Origin: Anaeromassilibacillus sp. An200
GTDB lineage: Bacteria; Bacillota; Clostridia; Oscillospirales; Acutalibacteraceae
Length of the DNA: 64,000 bases
Direction of reading: 5' to 3'
Assembly: GCF_002160025.1 (NCBI RefSeq)
Contig: NZ_NFJU01000010.1
Location: 1 to 64,000 of the forward strand
Made by a program: the position numbers and the translations under genes. Of the stretch, positions 9,690 through 18,156 are shown piece by piece. Each line of letters starts with the position of its first letter. The first letter of the stretch is position 1. The notes beneath the pieces are model-generated. The model was not told the DNA's origin. It made no database searches and saw only the letters and a program-made list of their open reading frames with translations.

Positions 9690-10165
9690 TACATGTACTT
9701 GTCCACCAATTCAACTTCAGCTTGAATGATCTGAGGTTGGGGGCATAAATACACTCATTTTTCAGTAACTGAAAAAGTCTTCTACACAGGTATTTGTCAT
9801 ATTCAATTGATTGATGTGGTCTGCATCCGTCTTAGGTTCCACTATCTTCTCCCTTCCACGTTTGCGAATAATGAGTCCAGCAACTCTTTCTCATACCGAC
9901 TTAGCTATTCCTTGACCGCTCGATACTGGATCCCTGTTTTTTCACCAATCCAGCAATGCTCACATCTTTTTCATAGTGTCGGTTGACCACACGGAGTTTA
10001 AATTCTTCCAAGTAGTATTTGGTGGTAGTGATTCCTTGCTTGCGGTTTTCTCGATACTGCTTGAGCAAATAGCACAGGTAAGATTTACTGATGCCGTATA
10101 CCTCGCAGATTTCCTTTCGTGTTCTATGATGCTTTGTGTGTTCCTTGATAATCGCTATCTTTTAT
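9690..10165 (-). mobile_element. Decayed IS3-type insertion sequence
   Basis: On the minus strand, 10165 down to about 9870 reads as a transposase OrfA helix-turn-helix (HHRTRKEICEVYGISKSYL, then EEFKLRVVNRHYEKDVSIAG) ending in stops. Next to it, 9754-9690 retains only the OrfB C-terminus ELVDKYMYFYNH, typical of IS3-family DDE transposases. The catalytic core is deleted, so the element is dead. Terminal inverted repeats were not identified. Confidence 0.6.
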
Positions 10166-10329
10166 TTCCCAAAATAAGCTACACCATTTTCATGTTCAAT
10201 ATTTTCTTGGCTATATTCTACAGAAAAATGTCCTGTTTTTCACTGTCTATCTACATATATAGAGAGGATATCAACAGTCGCAAAAAAGCTCATAGTAAAC
10301 GCATCACAATTTTGCAGGCTATACTCCGC

Positions 10330-10992
10330 CGCAGTAAAATAAATCACATCAAACTTCGTGACACACAGGAAGCAAAAACGCCTATTCTTTATCTCAACAC
10401 CTTCTCCAATGAGGGGCAAAAGGTCTTTGAGGCGGCACGGGCTATCGGCTACCCGCCGTTTACGCTGGCAGCAATCAGCGATCTGGACTGGAATCACATA
10501 TGGCGCTCTGGAACAGTCCAACTGTTTTCAAAAACGCTGAGCCCTTCATCGGAGACGCGGACGAGTATCTGCAACTATTGGTGGAGAAGATTGTTTCAGC
10601 AGCAGAAAAAGAAACTCCCTGCAACTTTACGTTGGCGTGGAGTCGCATGGTATTCGCTGGCAGGGCTGTTTGCCTTGTATGCCGTGTACCGGACCGATTG
10701 GTTCTTCCGTGTGGGCAGCATGTCCGGCTCCCTATGGTTTCTCGAGATGAAGGAGTATGTTTTTTCTCATGAACCGAAACGTTGACCTGATTGCATATAC
10801 TTTTCTCTGGGAGACAAGGAAAGCAAGACCAGAAATCAGGTTCTGCAGCATGTTCGAGAAAACACGGAAGAGATTCAGACTTTTTACCAGGGCTGGGGGA
10901 TCGATACCGTGTTTGAGGTGAACCCAGGCGGTTATCATGAGCGTGCAGAGGTGCGAACAGTTGCTGGCATTCGTTGGCTCCTGAACAAGTGA
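10330..10992 (+). pseudogene. Alpha/beta-hydrolase esterase (IroE-like), frameshifted
   Basis: Fragments of one esterase appear in succession in different plus-strand frames: PILYLNTFSNEGQKVFEAAR and PPFTLAAISDLDWNH, then the segment around SPTVFKNAEPF, then the nucleophile region WYSLAGLFALYAVYRTDWFF, and finally YFSLGDKESKTRNQVLQHV through GIRWLLNK before a stop at 10990-10992. The order and spacing match putative esterases of the siderophore-hydrolase/IroE group. At least three frameshifts and an internal stop after SHEPKR make it inactive. The residue before the nucleophile Ser has also drifted (WYSLAG where GYSLAG is usual). Confidence 0.65.
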
Positions 10993-11213
10993 GGGAAGAC
11001 TGTCTTTTTGGGGGGAAGCTTATCTTTGTTTACTACAGCTCAAAATTTGAAACATATGAGATTCTCTCATTTCTCTCCGTTGACCCACGCTCTGACCCAT
11101 ACCGGAAAATTTGCGTGTGACAGCACTCGTGAAAGAAGCCCGACCTGATGATTCAACCGCTGCAAAAAGCCTAAAAACTACCGTTTTACCTTGGTTTTCA
11201 CTCTTGAATCCGC

Positions 11214-11258
11214 TTCGTAATCAGCAGGTCGTGTGTTCGAGTCACATTGCCAGCTCCA
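11214..11258 (+). other. tRNA-Thr 3' half, probable attachment-site remnant
   Basis: The sequence carries an anticodon loop TTCGTAA (CGT, threonine), a T-arm GTGTG-TTCGAGT-CACAT, a 3' acceptor strand TGCCAGC and an encoded TCCA end. The matching 5' half (expected GCTGGCA) is absent from the preceding 80 bp, so this is not a complete tRNA. Such 3' halves are typical cores left by tyrosine-recombinase integration into tRNA genes, and two integrase remnants lie 2-3 kb away. Confidence 0.65.
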
Positions 11259-11259
11259 G

Positions 11260-11297
11260 AAATCTCCGTAAACCGCTTGGTTTGCGGGGATTTTTTT
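11260..11297 (+). terminator. Intrinsic terminator after the tRNA fragment
   Basis: AAATCTCCGTAAACC pairs with GGTTTGCGGGGATTT around a GCTT loop and is followed by a T-run. This is the kind of terminator found behind a tRNA gene, which supports the view that the adjacent tRNA 3' half came with its native downstream DNA. Confidence 0.8.
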
Positions 11298-11452
11298 GTG
11301 TGCTCACAGTACTTGTTCCATAAAGCTTCCCCATCTTCTCTACTGCCCTCTCCTGCATCTGACGGGTAGCGTGCGTATTTTGAGGCGGGAGTAAAGAGCA
11401 CAAAAGTTAGGAGTCTTTCTGCGAAACAGATAGCGGTTACTAAATATTGTAT

Positions 11453-12244
11453 CTAAACAAAAATCAGGCTCTTCAAACTATTTTGCCATTTGAAGAGTCT
11501 GATTTGGATGCCAAGCTTTCTTTGTTTACTGTGCAAGCAACACTGCCATAAAAAAGTATTTTGATTTAAACCCTTAACACTACTTTTGCAAGACATAAGC
11601 ATCAGCGTTTCAAAGAGATTGCTGCCAACCGCCTGAATCAGCCCCAGCTTTCCCAACCATCCGGCCCCCACCGACGGTGCCCCTTTGGTTTTAGGCTTGG
11701 AGGAAGTATCATCGTATCCATTTACATAGAGGAGCCAACGCGCTGCCTGGGCATACCCCATCCCGTTCTTTTCTTCGCCGGAGCAGGGGGGAAACAGCCG
11801 AATTTTATTACCGCTCTCGGAAAGCTCTCCGTTGAGCTTCGCCGCCGTGTACTCCGTCCCGATCTTTGCCTGCGGTACCTGCCAGAACGGGCGTTCCGGA
11901 TGAAAGAGCCAAAAGCGCTCTCTCCATGTCTCCAGATACCGGCGCAGGGGTTCTTCCGGAAAACGCCCCAGGCGCCAAAGCGCTCCCCATCGAGCGACAG
12001 CATCCTCCTCCGACTGAAACGGCGCGGGAATCCCCTGCTCATCCACGCACGAAAAAACTGTATGCAAGACAGCAAGCAGCAGACGAAGCACCGCCGCATC
12101 CTGCGCGGGCAGCTCACCCGCCAGATCCGTTGCCTCGTGCGCATGCAGAAGAGCGTCTGTCAGCGAAACCTCGCGCACCGCGCAATCAGGGGATCTCACA
12201 CGGAGCCACGGTTCCTCCAAGAGATTAAATTCCTTTTCTCTCAT
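11453..12244 (-). pseudogene. casA: Truncated type I-E CRISPR Cascade subunit CasA/Cse1
   Basis: From ATG 12244 (GGGAGG 9 nt upstream) the frame begins EFNLLEEPWLRVRSPDC, the classic Cse1 N-terminus, and continues through PFWQVPQAKIGTEYTAAKLN and LLYVNGYDDTSSKPK to IQAVGSNLFETLML. At about 11597 the similarity stops and the last 47 codons are unrelated. Cse1 normally has around 500 residues, so more than a third is missing, including the C-terminal helical bundle. No casB-E, cas1, cas2 or repeat array is present. In an intact system it recognises the PAM within Cascade; here it is dead. Confidence 0.8.
11461..11505 (-). terminator. Terminator-like hairpin at the end of the cas remnant
   Basis: A 17-bp stem with one mismatch (AAATCAGGCTCTTCAAA with TTTGAAGAGTCTGATTT) and, read on the minus strand, a following TTTTTGTTT tail. 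It lies in sequence unrelated to casA that was joined to its truncated end, so it probably belonged to another element, possibly an insertion sequence. Confidence 0.6.
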
Positions 12245-12827
12245 TGCCTTCCTCCCTCGTACCGTTAAGCCATTCTCACGGCTGTACCGCAAGGTTGTGT
12301 CCGCCAAAGAGGCGGTCAGGTTCTCGTCGAGCAGCAGCACCAGTTCTCCTCTGAGCAGCGGAGCCTCCTGCCATCGCGGCAGGAAGCGGCTGTTGACCTC
12401 CTCCAGTTCACGAATTATACCGTCGATACGCCATCTGCGGCTGAATGCGGCGGGAAGGCGAAGTTTCTGCCGCGCAATTCTCCTCGCCTCCTCCCGCGAA
12501 GGCGGCGCGTCCGCCGCCACTGCCGCTCCTCTCTCCTGCCAAGGCAGGAACCGGACAGTTCCATCCACTCCACGCATCATCACCAGCACATCGATCGAGG
12601 GATCCCCATCGCGGACGGCTGCCTGCGCGATGGTATCTGAAACAGCCGCCGTTTCATGCATCCAATCATCCAGCGTATCCGGCCCGAAAAGAGAACGTCC
12701 GGGACGTGGAGGCAGGATAACAAATGCATTTGCCCTTGCTTCTTTTTCCTTTTGCTTCAACTCAAACTCCTGCTTTGCCCGCAGGCTTTCCACGCTCTCC
12801 GGAAGGCAATCTTCATGTTCTCACCCC
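12245..12827 (-). pseudogene. cas3: C-terminal fragment of Cas3 nuclease-helicase (type I-E)
   Basis: Only the last 190 or so codons remain, ending ELVLLLDENLTASLADTTLR, which matches the Cas3 C-terminal domain (RFLPRWQEAPLLRGEL just before). The HD nuclease and helicase motifs are gone. Upstream the frame is closed by a TGA at about 12830, exactly where the ABC ATPase gene ends, so the deletion joint lies there. The Cas3 tail now reads without a stop straight into casA. I treat this as loss of a stop codon in decay rather than a functional fusion, because casA keeps its own ribosome site. Confidence 0.75.
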
Positions 12828-12828
12828 C

Positions 12829-13494
12829 TCACCCGGCAATCCTGCCGTCCTCAATCCGTACAATACGGTCGGCAAGCTGGGCAATCTCGTTGTTATGCGT
12901 GATCATCACCAGGGTCTGGTGAAACTCCCGGCTGGTGCGCCGGAGCAGCCCCATCACTTCGGCGCTCGTCCGGCTGTCCAGGCTTCCGGTCGGTTCGTCG
13001 GCCAGCACAATCGCCGGCTTTGACACCAGAGCGCGCGCGATCGCCACGCGCTGCTGCTGGCCGCCGGAAAGGGCTCCCGGCATGCTTTGAAGCTTTTCTT
13101 CAAGGCCCAGCATTTCCACCACCTCCTCCAGAAAACGCCGGTCCACCGTATCGCCGTCCAGCTCCACGGGTAGAACGATGTTTTCATACACACTGAGGAT
13201 CGGAACAAGGTTATAATTTTGAAACACAAAGCCGATGTTGCGGCGGCGGAAGATGGTAAGCTGTTCGTCGCTCATCTTTGCCAGCTCCCTGTCCCGGACA
13301 ACAACGCTGCCGGAGGTGGGGGTATCCAAACCGCCCATCATATGCAGCAGCGTGGACTTGCCGGAGCCGGATGTCCCTACCACGGCCACAAATTCCCCTT
13401 CCTCCGCGGAGAAGTTTACGCCGTCCAGGGCACGGACGAGATTCGGTTCCGTTCCATAATATTTTTTCAAATCGGTTGTTTGCAGGATACGCAT
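12829..13494 (-). CDS. ABC transporter ATPase (MacB/BceA type), orphan
   Basis: 221 residues from ATG 13494, chosen over a longer reading because AAAGGAAGG lies upstream. All nucleotide-binding motifs are present: Walker [10 protein letters not shown], signature [15 protein letters not shown], Walker [13 protein letters not shown] and a switch His (MITHNNE). This subgroup energises FtsX/MacB-like permeases, often for antimicrobial peptide detoxification, and is usually followed by the permease gene. Here the permease is missing and the next sequence is a Cas3 fragment. The neighbouring BceRS-like kinase/regulator genes fit the usual control of such transporters. The ATPase alone probably has no transport role. 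Confidence 0.85.
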   Translation of the reverse strand: MRILQTTDLKKYYGTEPNLVRALDGVNFSAEEGEFVAVVGTSGSGKSTLLHMMGGLDTPTSGSVVVRDRELAKMSDEQLTIFRRRNIGFVFQNYNLVPILSVYENIVLPVELDGDTVDRRFLEEVVEMLGLEEKLQSMPGALSGGQQQRVAIARALVSKPAIVLADEPTGSLDSRTSAEVMGLLRRTSREFHQTLVMITHNNEIAQLADRIVRIEDGRIAG

Positions 13495-13542
13495 GGGAAT
13501 ACCGCCTTCCTTTGTTGTATACAGCAAGGGTACCGGTCAAAT

Positions 13543-13556
13543 GTTGCGGAAATGTC
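13543..13556 (-). promoter_or_regulatory. Candidate regulator site upstream of the ABC ATPase
   Basis: On the minus strand this reads GACATTTCCGCAAC, about 50 bp before the ATPase start. Almost the same sequence (GACATTTGCGCAAC) stands in front of the response-regulator operon at 15358-15371, so it may be the binding site of that regulator. Confidence 0.4.
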
Positions 13557-13570
13557 CTAACGCTCGTTTT

Positions 13571-14602
13571 TTATTTACGAGGCAGAAAAATCGAAAACGT
13601 GGAACCCTTTCCGATCTCGGAAGCCACCATCATATAGCCGCCCTGCATGGTGACAATCTTGCGGGCGAGATACAGCCCAATCCCGATCCCGTCCGTCTCA
13701 TGCACGGCTTCCTCCCGGTAAAAGCGTTTGAAGATCGCCGCGTGCTCGCATTCCGGAATCCCCCGGCCGGTGTCCGCCACATCTATTTTCAGATACATCT
13801 CCCCACTCTGCACCGTCACACGGATGCTGCCGCCGGGCGGCGTGTATTTTACCGCATTATCCAGCAGATTGAACAGGGCTTCCGAGGTCCAGCGGCTGTC
13901 GTGGGATACCGTCAGCTCCTCCGGACAGTCCACGCTCAGGGAAAGGTTTTTCTTCTCCATGGGAGCCAAAATCCCATTGATGGCAGCCGCCAGCGTATCC
14001 TCTATGGCAGCATCCTTTTTTTCGAGAACAATCACACCGGTTTCCAGCCGGGAGGTTTTCACCAGCGCCTGAATGAGAAAATCCAGCTTGTCCAGCTGGC
14101 TCCCCGCCGCCCGCAGAAATTCTTCCCGCTGCTCCCCGGAAAGCGGACGGGTCAGCATGGTTTCGTGGATCAGCTTCAAATTGGCAACGGGTGTTCTCGT
14201 CTGGTGGGAAATATCCGATAACAGGGACTGGAGCTCCGCCTTTTCCTTTGCCACGCTGTTCCGATCCTGCTGCATGACACGATACAGCCGTTCCAGCCGG
14301 TGGCTGATCCGCGCCAGGAGCGTCTCCGCTTCATAGTCCATCCCCGGCCGGGCGGCACTGTCCATCATATCATCCAGCGTCCGGCACAGGCTGTCGGCAA
14401 ACCGGGTCAGCTTCTTCTGAAAGCAGTACAGGAAAACCCCGCCCCACACCAGCAGCACGGCCGTCAGAGCTCCCCCATACAAAACCAGCCACCCATTCCC
14501 CGTCACCCAAAACAAGACAAGCAGCAGGATTGCCGACGTTGCCAGCGCACCGCAGATGATAATTCCCAACAGCTTTTTCACAGGCAGGCGTTCCATTTTC
14601 AT
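13571..14602 (-). CDS. Sensor histidine kinase, BceS-like (intramembrane-sensing)
   Basis: 343 residues. Two transmembrane helices near residues 11-33 and 38-60 are joined by a very short loop, the layout of intramembrane-sensing kinases that watch an ABC transporter. The phospho-acceptor box is DISHQTRTP, followed by the ATPase motifs LLDNAVKYTPPG (N), DTGRGIP (G1) and GIGIGLYLARKI (G2). Its ATG overlaps the regulator stop codon (ATGA), so the pair is co-translated. The adjacent transporter has lost its permease, which may leave this sensor without its natural stimulus. Confidence 0.9.
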   Translation of the reverse strand: MKMERLPVKKLLGIIICGALATSAILLLVLFWVTGNGWLVLYGGALTAVLLVWGGVFLYCFQKKLTRFADSLCRTLDDMMDSAARPGMDYEAETLLARISHRLERLYRVMQQDRNSVAKEKAELQSLLSDISHQTRTPVANLKLIHETMLTRPLSGEQREEFLRAAGSQLDKLDFLIQALVKTSRLETGVIVLEKKDAAIEDTLAAAINGILAPMEKKNLSLSVDCPEELTVSHDSRWTSEALFNLLDNAVKYTPPGGSIRVTVQSGEMYLKIDVADTGRGIPECEHAAIFKRFYREEAVHETDGIGIGLYLARKIVTMQGGYMMVASEIGKGSTFSIFLPRK

Positions 14603-15288
14603 CCCGGCTCACCGCCGATCCACTGATACCCCATCCCATAGGCTGTTTTGATGTATTTGCGTTCCTCCGTTTCAATTTTCCTGCGGATACGGCTGATGGT
14701 GCTGACCAGCGTATGCTCATCCACAAAATCCCCCTCCACGTCCCAAAGCTTTTCCAAAATCTGCCTCTTGGTCAGGATGATGCGCGGATTTTTCACAAAC
14801 AGGGACAGGGTGCGGTATTCCTTCGGCGTAAAGTCCAGCGGTTCGCCGTCAATGGACGCGCTCCGCTCGGAAAAATCAATTTTCAGAAAGCCGTCGTCAT
14901 ATACATCGTGCCGGGGTGCGCGCATCTCCAGGTTGGCAAAAACCGCGGCCGCCTTCCTGCACAGCACCGCCACCGAAAAGGGCTTCGTCACATAATCCGC
15001 GCCGCCCGCCTCATAGCCTTTGAGCATATCGCTTTCCCTGTCGTCTGCGGTGATGAAAATAATGTAGGTATGCTGGCCGCGTCCCCGGATTTCTTCACAC
15101 AGATCCAATCCGCTCCCGTCGGGCAGATGGATGTCCAGGAACGCGATGTCAAATTCATGCTCCTTCAAAGCCCGAACAGCCTCCCTGTAATTGCAGGCTG
15201 ACGTGACATCATACCCATCGGAGATCAGGTTATAGCCAAGGGTACGGTTCAGCAGAGCGTCATCCTCTGCAATCAGTATCTTTCTCAT
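14599..15288 (-). CDS. OmpR-family response regulator
   Basis: 229 residues. The receiver carries the acidic pocket (LIAEDDALLN), phospho-acceptor Asp in AFLDIHLPDGSG and the conserved Lys in VTKPFS. The winged-helix C-terminus has DFTPKEYRTLSLF and ISRIRRKIE. It is first in the operon with the kinase. A shared 14-bp motif before this gene and before the ABC ATPase suggests autoregulation and control of the transporter. Confidence 0.9.
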   Translation of the reverse strand: MRKILIAEDDALLNRTLGYNLISDGYDVTSACNYREAVRALKEHEFDIAFLDIHLPDGSGLDLCEEIRGRGQHTYIIFITADDRESDMLKGYEAGGADYVTKPFSVAVLCRKAAAVFANLEMRAPRHDVYDDGFLKIDFSERSASIDGEPLDFTPKEYRTLSLFVKNPRIILTKRQILEKLWDVEGDFVDEHTLVSTISRIRRKIETEERKYIKTAYGMGYQWIGGEPG

Positions 15289-15357
15289 GTGCTTATTTCC
15301 TCTCTTGTTGCATACGGATTCGGTCAGGCGGTACCGTTTTTATGTTAAACGGAAAAG

Positions 15358-15371
15358 GTTGCGCAAATGTC
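15358..15371 (-). promoter_or_regulatory. Candidate regulator site upstream of the response-regulator operon
   Basis: Minus-strand GACATTTGCGCAAC, about 70 bp from the start codon. It matches the site before the ABC ATPase at 13 of 14 positions and is followed in both places by similar sequence close to the ribosome site (TATACAACAAAGG and TATGCAACAAGAG). Confidence 0.4.
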
Positions 15372-15393
15372 TCAAATTCTTTTGGCCAGGCGA

Positions 15394-15423
15394 TTGACAG
15401 CACGATGAAGCAAACGGTATGAT
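15394..15423 (+). promoter_or_regulatory. Sigma-A-type promoter of the 15.5-17.7 kb operon
   Basis: TTGACA at 15394-15399, an 18-bp spacer and TATGAT at 15418-15423, about 50 bp before the first gene of the plus-strand operon. Confidence 0.7.
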
Positions 15424-15474
15424 AAAAAGACGAAAGGTTTTCTTCTGAAACCAGCAGAACAGAGGGCTGATACG

Positions 15475-15693
15475 ATGTTTTTCAGAAAAAAGCAGAAACC
15501 TCTTCCCTATGACAGGGACGTGTGCAGGCCGGTGATCCGCTCCAGCATCTGCACAGGGGAAAAGGTGGCGGGATTCCAAAACCTGCACAGCGGAAAATTC
15601 AGCGAAGTCATGCTGATCCGCACCCCCGGGGATCTGGAGGAATTCCGGCGTCTTTACGGCATCGGAGAGGAAGAAATCTCCACGGAATATTAA
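15475..15693 (+). CDS. Small conserved hypothetical protein
   Basis: 72 residues beginning FFRKKQKPLPYDRD and continuing RPVIRSSICTGEKVAGF, then EVMLIRTPGDLEEFRRLYGI. A GAGGG ribosome site precedes the ATG, and a clear promoter lies 50 bp upstream. The pattern of conserved-looking charged and Cys/Gly residues resembles small proteins that recur in Firmicutes and are sometimes mislabelled as aspartate dehydrogenase; there is no dehydrogenase fold here. It leads an operon with a hydrolase and deformylase-like gene. Function unknown. Confidence 0.7.
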   Translation: MFFRKKQKPLPYDRDVCRPVIRSSICTGEKVAGFQNLHSGKFSEVMLIRTPGDLEEFRRLYGIGEEEISTEY

Positions 15694-15722
15694 AAGACGT
15701 ACCTACAGAAAGGAGCTTTACC

Positions 15723-16295
15723 ATGCGTATTCTCATGCTGGGCAACAGCTTTATTTTCACCAACGATATGCCGCGGATGCTGGCGGAACTGACCGGCGCG
15801 GAAGTAGTCCACCACACGCGGGGCGGAGCACGGCTGTCGGAACAGCTGAATCCCGAGACTCAACTAGGCGCACAGACGCAGGCCGCCCTGCGGGAGGAGC
15901 ACTGGGATTATGTGGTGCTTCAGGAGATGAGCCACGGACCCATCACCTCCCCCAAAAGCTTCTTTTCCAGCGTGGAACAGCTCTGCGGACAGATCCGGGA
16001 AAACGGCGCCATACCGATCCTTTACGCCACCTGGGCTTATCAAAAAGGCGGAGCCGAGCTGACAGCCAAGGGCTGGGACTATGAGGAGATGGCCCGCGGG
16101 CTGTTTGAAGCATACCACAAAGCCGCCGAAGAAAACCACACTCTCATCGCCGATGTGGGACAGCGGTTTTACGAATTGTCCAAGACCCAGAATCTTTATG
16201 GTGAGGACGGCTATCATCCCAACGAAGCAGGCTCCCACATCGCGGCTCAGGAGATTGCAGACATCATCCGGAAGCACGAGGAGAGCCTGTCATGA
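15723..16295 (+). CDS. SGNH/GDSL-type hydrolase
   Basis: 190 residues from ATG 15723, which follows AAGGAGC; a longer frame upstream is a shadow of the small protein gene. Block I is MLGNSF with the Ser nucleophile, the Asn block appears in the central region, and block V is DGYHPNEAGS with the Asp-His pair. SGNH enzymes deacylate esters of lipids or carbohydrates. No signal peptide is present, so it should be cytoplasmic. It overlaps the next gene by 4 bp. Confidence 0.75.
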   Translation: MRILMLGNSFIFTNDMPRMLAELTGAEVVHHTRGGARLSEQLNPETQLGAQTQAALREEHWDYVVLQEMSHGPITSPKSFFSSVEQLCGQIRENGAIPILYATWAYQKGGAELTAKGWDYEEMARGLFEAYHKAAEENHTLIADVGQRFYELSKTQNLYGEDGYHPNEAGSHIAAQEIADIIRKHEESLS

Positions 16296-16702
16296 TCCGG
16301 GATATCTGCAAGGACGAAGCGTTTCTGGCACAGAAGGCGGAGCCTGCCGCGCCGGAGGATCTCCCGATCGCCGCCGATCTGCTGGAAACGCTGGAGCACC
16401 ACAAGGAAGGATGCGTGGGCATGGCCGCCAATATGATCGGCGTAAACAAACGCATCATCGCCTTTGACAACGAGGGGGAATATATGGTGATGCTCAATCC
16501 GGAGATCGTCAAACGCGCCGGTCCTTACAGCACGGAGGAAGGGTGTCTCTCCCTCAGCGGCACACGCCCTGTCAAGCGGTGGAAATCCATCAAGGTCCGC
16601 TGGCAGAATGAAAATTTCCAGGAACGCCTGAAAACCTTCACCGGCTGGACGGCTCAGATCATCCAGCATGAGATCGATCACTGCGAGGGCATCCTTATAT
16701 GA
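16292..16702 (+). CDS. def: Peptide deformylase (short form)
   Basis: 136 residues with the deformylase motifs GMAANMIG (motif I, with the usual Gln replaced), EGCLSL (metal-binding Cys) and QHEIDHCEG (metal-binding His pair and catalytic Glu). The metal ligands are intact, so the enzyme can plausibly remove N-formyl groups from nascent proteins. The altered motif I and short length resemble the auxiliary deformylases of clostridia rather than the main translational enzyme. Start and stop overlap both neighbours by 4 bp. Confidence 0.8.
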   Translation: MIRDICKDEAFLAQKAEPAAPEDLPIAADLLETLEHHKEGCVGMAANMIGVNKRIIAFDNEGEYMVMLNPEIVKRAGPYSTEEGCLSLSGTRPVKRWKSIKVRWQNENFQERLKTFTGWTAQIIQHEIDHCEGILI

Positions 16703-17013
16703 AAAAATGTAAAATCACCGTCATGCGCATCACCCGGTATGAGGATCTGATGCGCCAATATGAAAATCCCATCTCCCACGCCTGCGGCATGGAGGAGGGA
16801 CAGGTTTTCATTGCCAACGGATGGGAAAAGCCGGAGGGCTTCTGCCAGAGTGCCTGGGACACCCTGTCCCCCTTTGTGCTGGCTCTGAGCCATGGCGGCG
16901 AAAACTTCTATGATGGTTGGATGAAAAACCCAAAATCCGCCATGCTTTCCTGCAACGATGGCTTCCGCCCGGTCAGCTTTCTGGTGGAAGCCCTGGACGA
17001 GGACGCGGAGTGA
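16699..17013 (+). CDS. TIGR04076 family protein
   Basis: 104 residues with the features of this small uncharacterised family: an N-terminal KCKITVMR strand, a central CGMEEGQVFIANGWEKPEGF stretch and the pair of Cys in ISHAC and MLSCNDGFRPVSF. The family often accompanies redox or methyltransferase genes in anaerobes and its role is unknown. It is coupled to the deformylase gene by a 4-bp overlap and lies 12 bp from the SDR gene. Confidence 0.7.
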   Translation: MKKCKITVMRITRYEDLMRQYENPISHACGMEEGQVFIANGWEKPEGFCQSAWDTLSPFVLALSHGGENFYDGWMKNPKSAMLSCNDGFRPVSFLVEALDEDAE

Positions 17014-17025
17014 GGAGGGAACAGG

Positions 17026-17730
17026 ATGTTTGAAAACAAAATTGCCGTTGTGACCGGCGGAGCCAAAGGAATCGGAAAGGCTATCGCGGAGGAATTCCGC
17101 AAGGCCGGCGCCCAGGTATGCGTCATCGATCGGCTTCCCAATGCGTATTTCGTCGGCGACCTGGCAGATCCGGGCGTTTTGGAGGATTTCACCCGCAAGG
17201 TGATCGATGATTACGGCCACGTGGATTATCTGATCCACAACGCTCTGCCGCTGATGAAGGGCCTTGATACCTGCACCTACGAGGAATTCAACTACGCTCT
17301 GCGCGTGGGAGTCACCGCGCCCTTTTACCTGACCAAGCTGTTCGCGCCTTATTTTGCTCCCGGTGCGGCTATCGTAAACATCTCCTCCTCCCGGGATCGG
17401 ATGAGCCAGCCCCAAACCGAGAGCTACACGGCTGCCAAGGGTGGAATCTCCGCCCTGACCCACGCCCTCGCGGTCAGCCTGGCGGGCAGAGTGCGGGTAA
17501 ATTCCATCTCTCCCGGCTGGATTGACACGGCCTACACTGTGTATGAAGGGCCGGACGCGGTTCAGCAGCCTGCCGGACGGGTGGGAAACCCGCTGGACAT
17601 TGCCAACATGGTGCTGTATCTGTGCTCGGACAAGGCAGGATTTATCACAGGGGAAAACATCTGCATTGACGGCGGCATGACCCGTCAGATGATCTACCAC
17701 AACGATTTCGGCTGGACGCTTCAGGAATAA
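17026..17730 (+). CDS. Short-chain dehydrogenase/reductase
   Basis: 234 residues. The Rossmann signature VVTGGAKGIGKAIA binds NAD(P), the catalytic Ser lies in NISSSRDRM and the YxxxK pair in ESYTAAKGG, and the C-terminus has the family end GENICIDGGM. It should oxidise or reduce a small alcohol or ketone; the substrate is unknown. Last gene of the operon, followed by a strong terminator. Confidence 0.85.
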   Translation: MFENKIAVVTGGAKGIGKAIAEEFRKAGAQVCVIDRLPNAYFVGDLADPGVLEDFTRKVIDDYGHVDYLIHNALPLMKGLDTCTYEEFNYALRVGVTAPFYLTKLFAPYFAPGAAIVNISSSRDRMSQPQTESYTAAKGGISALTHALAVSLAGRVRVNSISPGWIDTAYTVYEGPDAVQQPAGRVGNPLDIANMVLYLCSDKAGFITGENICIDGGMTRQMIYHNDFGWTLQE

Positions 17731-17754
17731 AAAGCCGAGCGGAGGAAAACATGG

Positions 17755-17803
17755 AACAGCCGCCCGAAGCTTCTGCATTGTTGGAAGCTTCGGGCGGCTG
17801 TTT
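17755..17803. terminator. Strong bidirectional terminator
   Basis: A perfect 19-bp stem (17755-17773 with 17784-17802) around a 10-nt loop, with T-rich flanks on both sides. It separates the SDR operon from the convergent DUF2200 gene, whose stop codon abuts the stem. Confidence 0.9.
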
Positions 17804-18156
17804 TATGCCTTCCGCAGAATCTGTTCCATGGATTTGCCCTTGGCCAGCTCATCCACCAGCTTATCCAGGTACCGGATATCCCGCATCAGCGGATCCTCGA
17901 TCGTTTCCACCCGGACGCCGCACACCGTGCCTGTAATCCGAGCGCGGTCCGGATTCATGGCGGGAGCGTGCAGGAAAAAATCACCATAACGGACTTCGGA
18001 CTGCTCCAGGCGGGCGATCTCCTCCGGCGTGTAGCCGGTAAGCCAGGAGGTGACCTGATCCACCTCCTCCCGGGTACGTCCCTTGCGTTCCGCCTTGTTC
18101 ACCAGCAAGGGATAAAGCTTTGCGAAAAGCATCTGTGTAACATCGGTGCGCGGCAT
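17803..18156 (-). CDS. DUF2200 family protein
   Basis: 117 residues with the DUF2200 hallmarks LYPLLVNKAERKGRTREEVD and VTSWLTGYTPEEIARLE near the N-terminus, then DFFLHAPAMNPDRARITGTV. The family is widespread in bacteria and has no established function. A GGAAAGGAGA ribosome site precedes the ATG. It stands alone between convergent and decayed neighbours. Confidence 0.8.
   Translation of the reverse strand: MPRTDVTQMLFAKLYPLLVNKAERKGRTREEVDQVTSWLTGYTPEEIARLEQSEVRYGDFFLHAPAMNPDRARITGTVCGVRVETIEDPLMRDIRYLDKLVDELAKGKSMEQILRKA

Noticed and set aside
11198-11401. Minus-strand small protein containing VTRTHDLLITK
   Set aside because: This is the well-known artefact of translating the reverse of a tRNA 3' end; the DNA is the tRNA-Thr remnant.
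11453-12793. Possible novel Cas3-CasA fusion protein
   Set aside because: The Cas3 part lacks nuclease and helicase motifs, casA is truncated and keeps its own ribosome site; simple decay explains the continuous frame.
17757-17936. Small plus-strand frame after the SDR gene
   Set aside because: It runs through a perfect terminator stem and opposite the DUF2200 gene.
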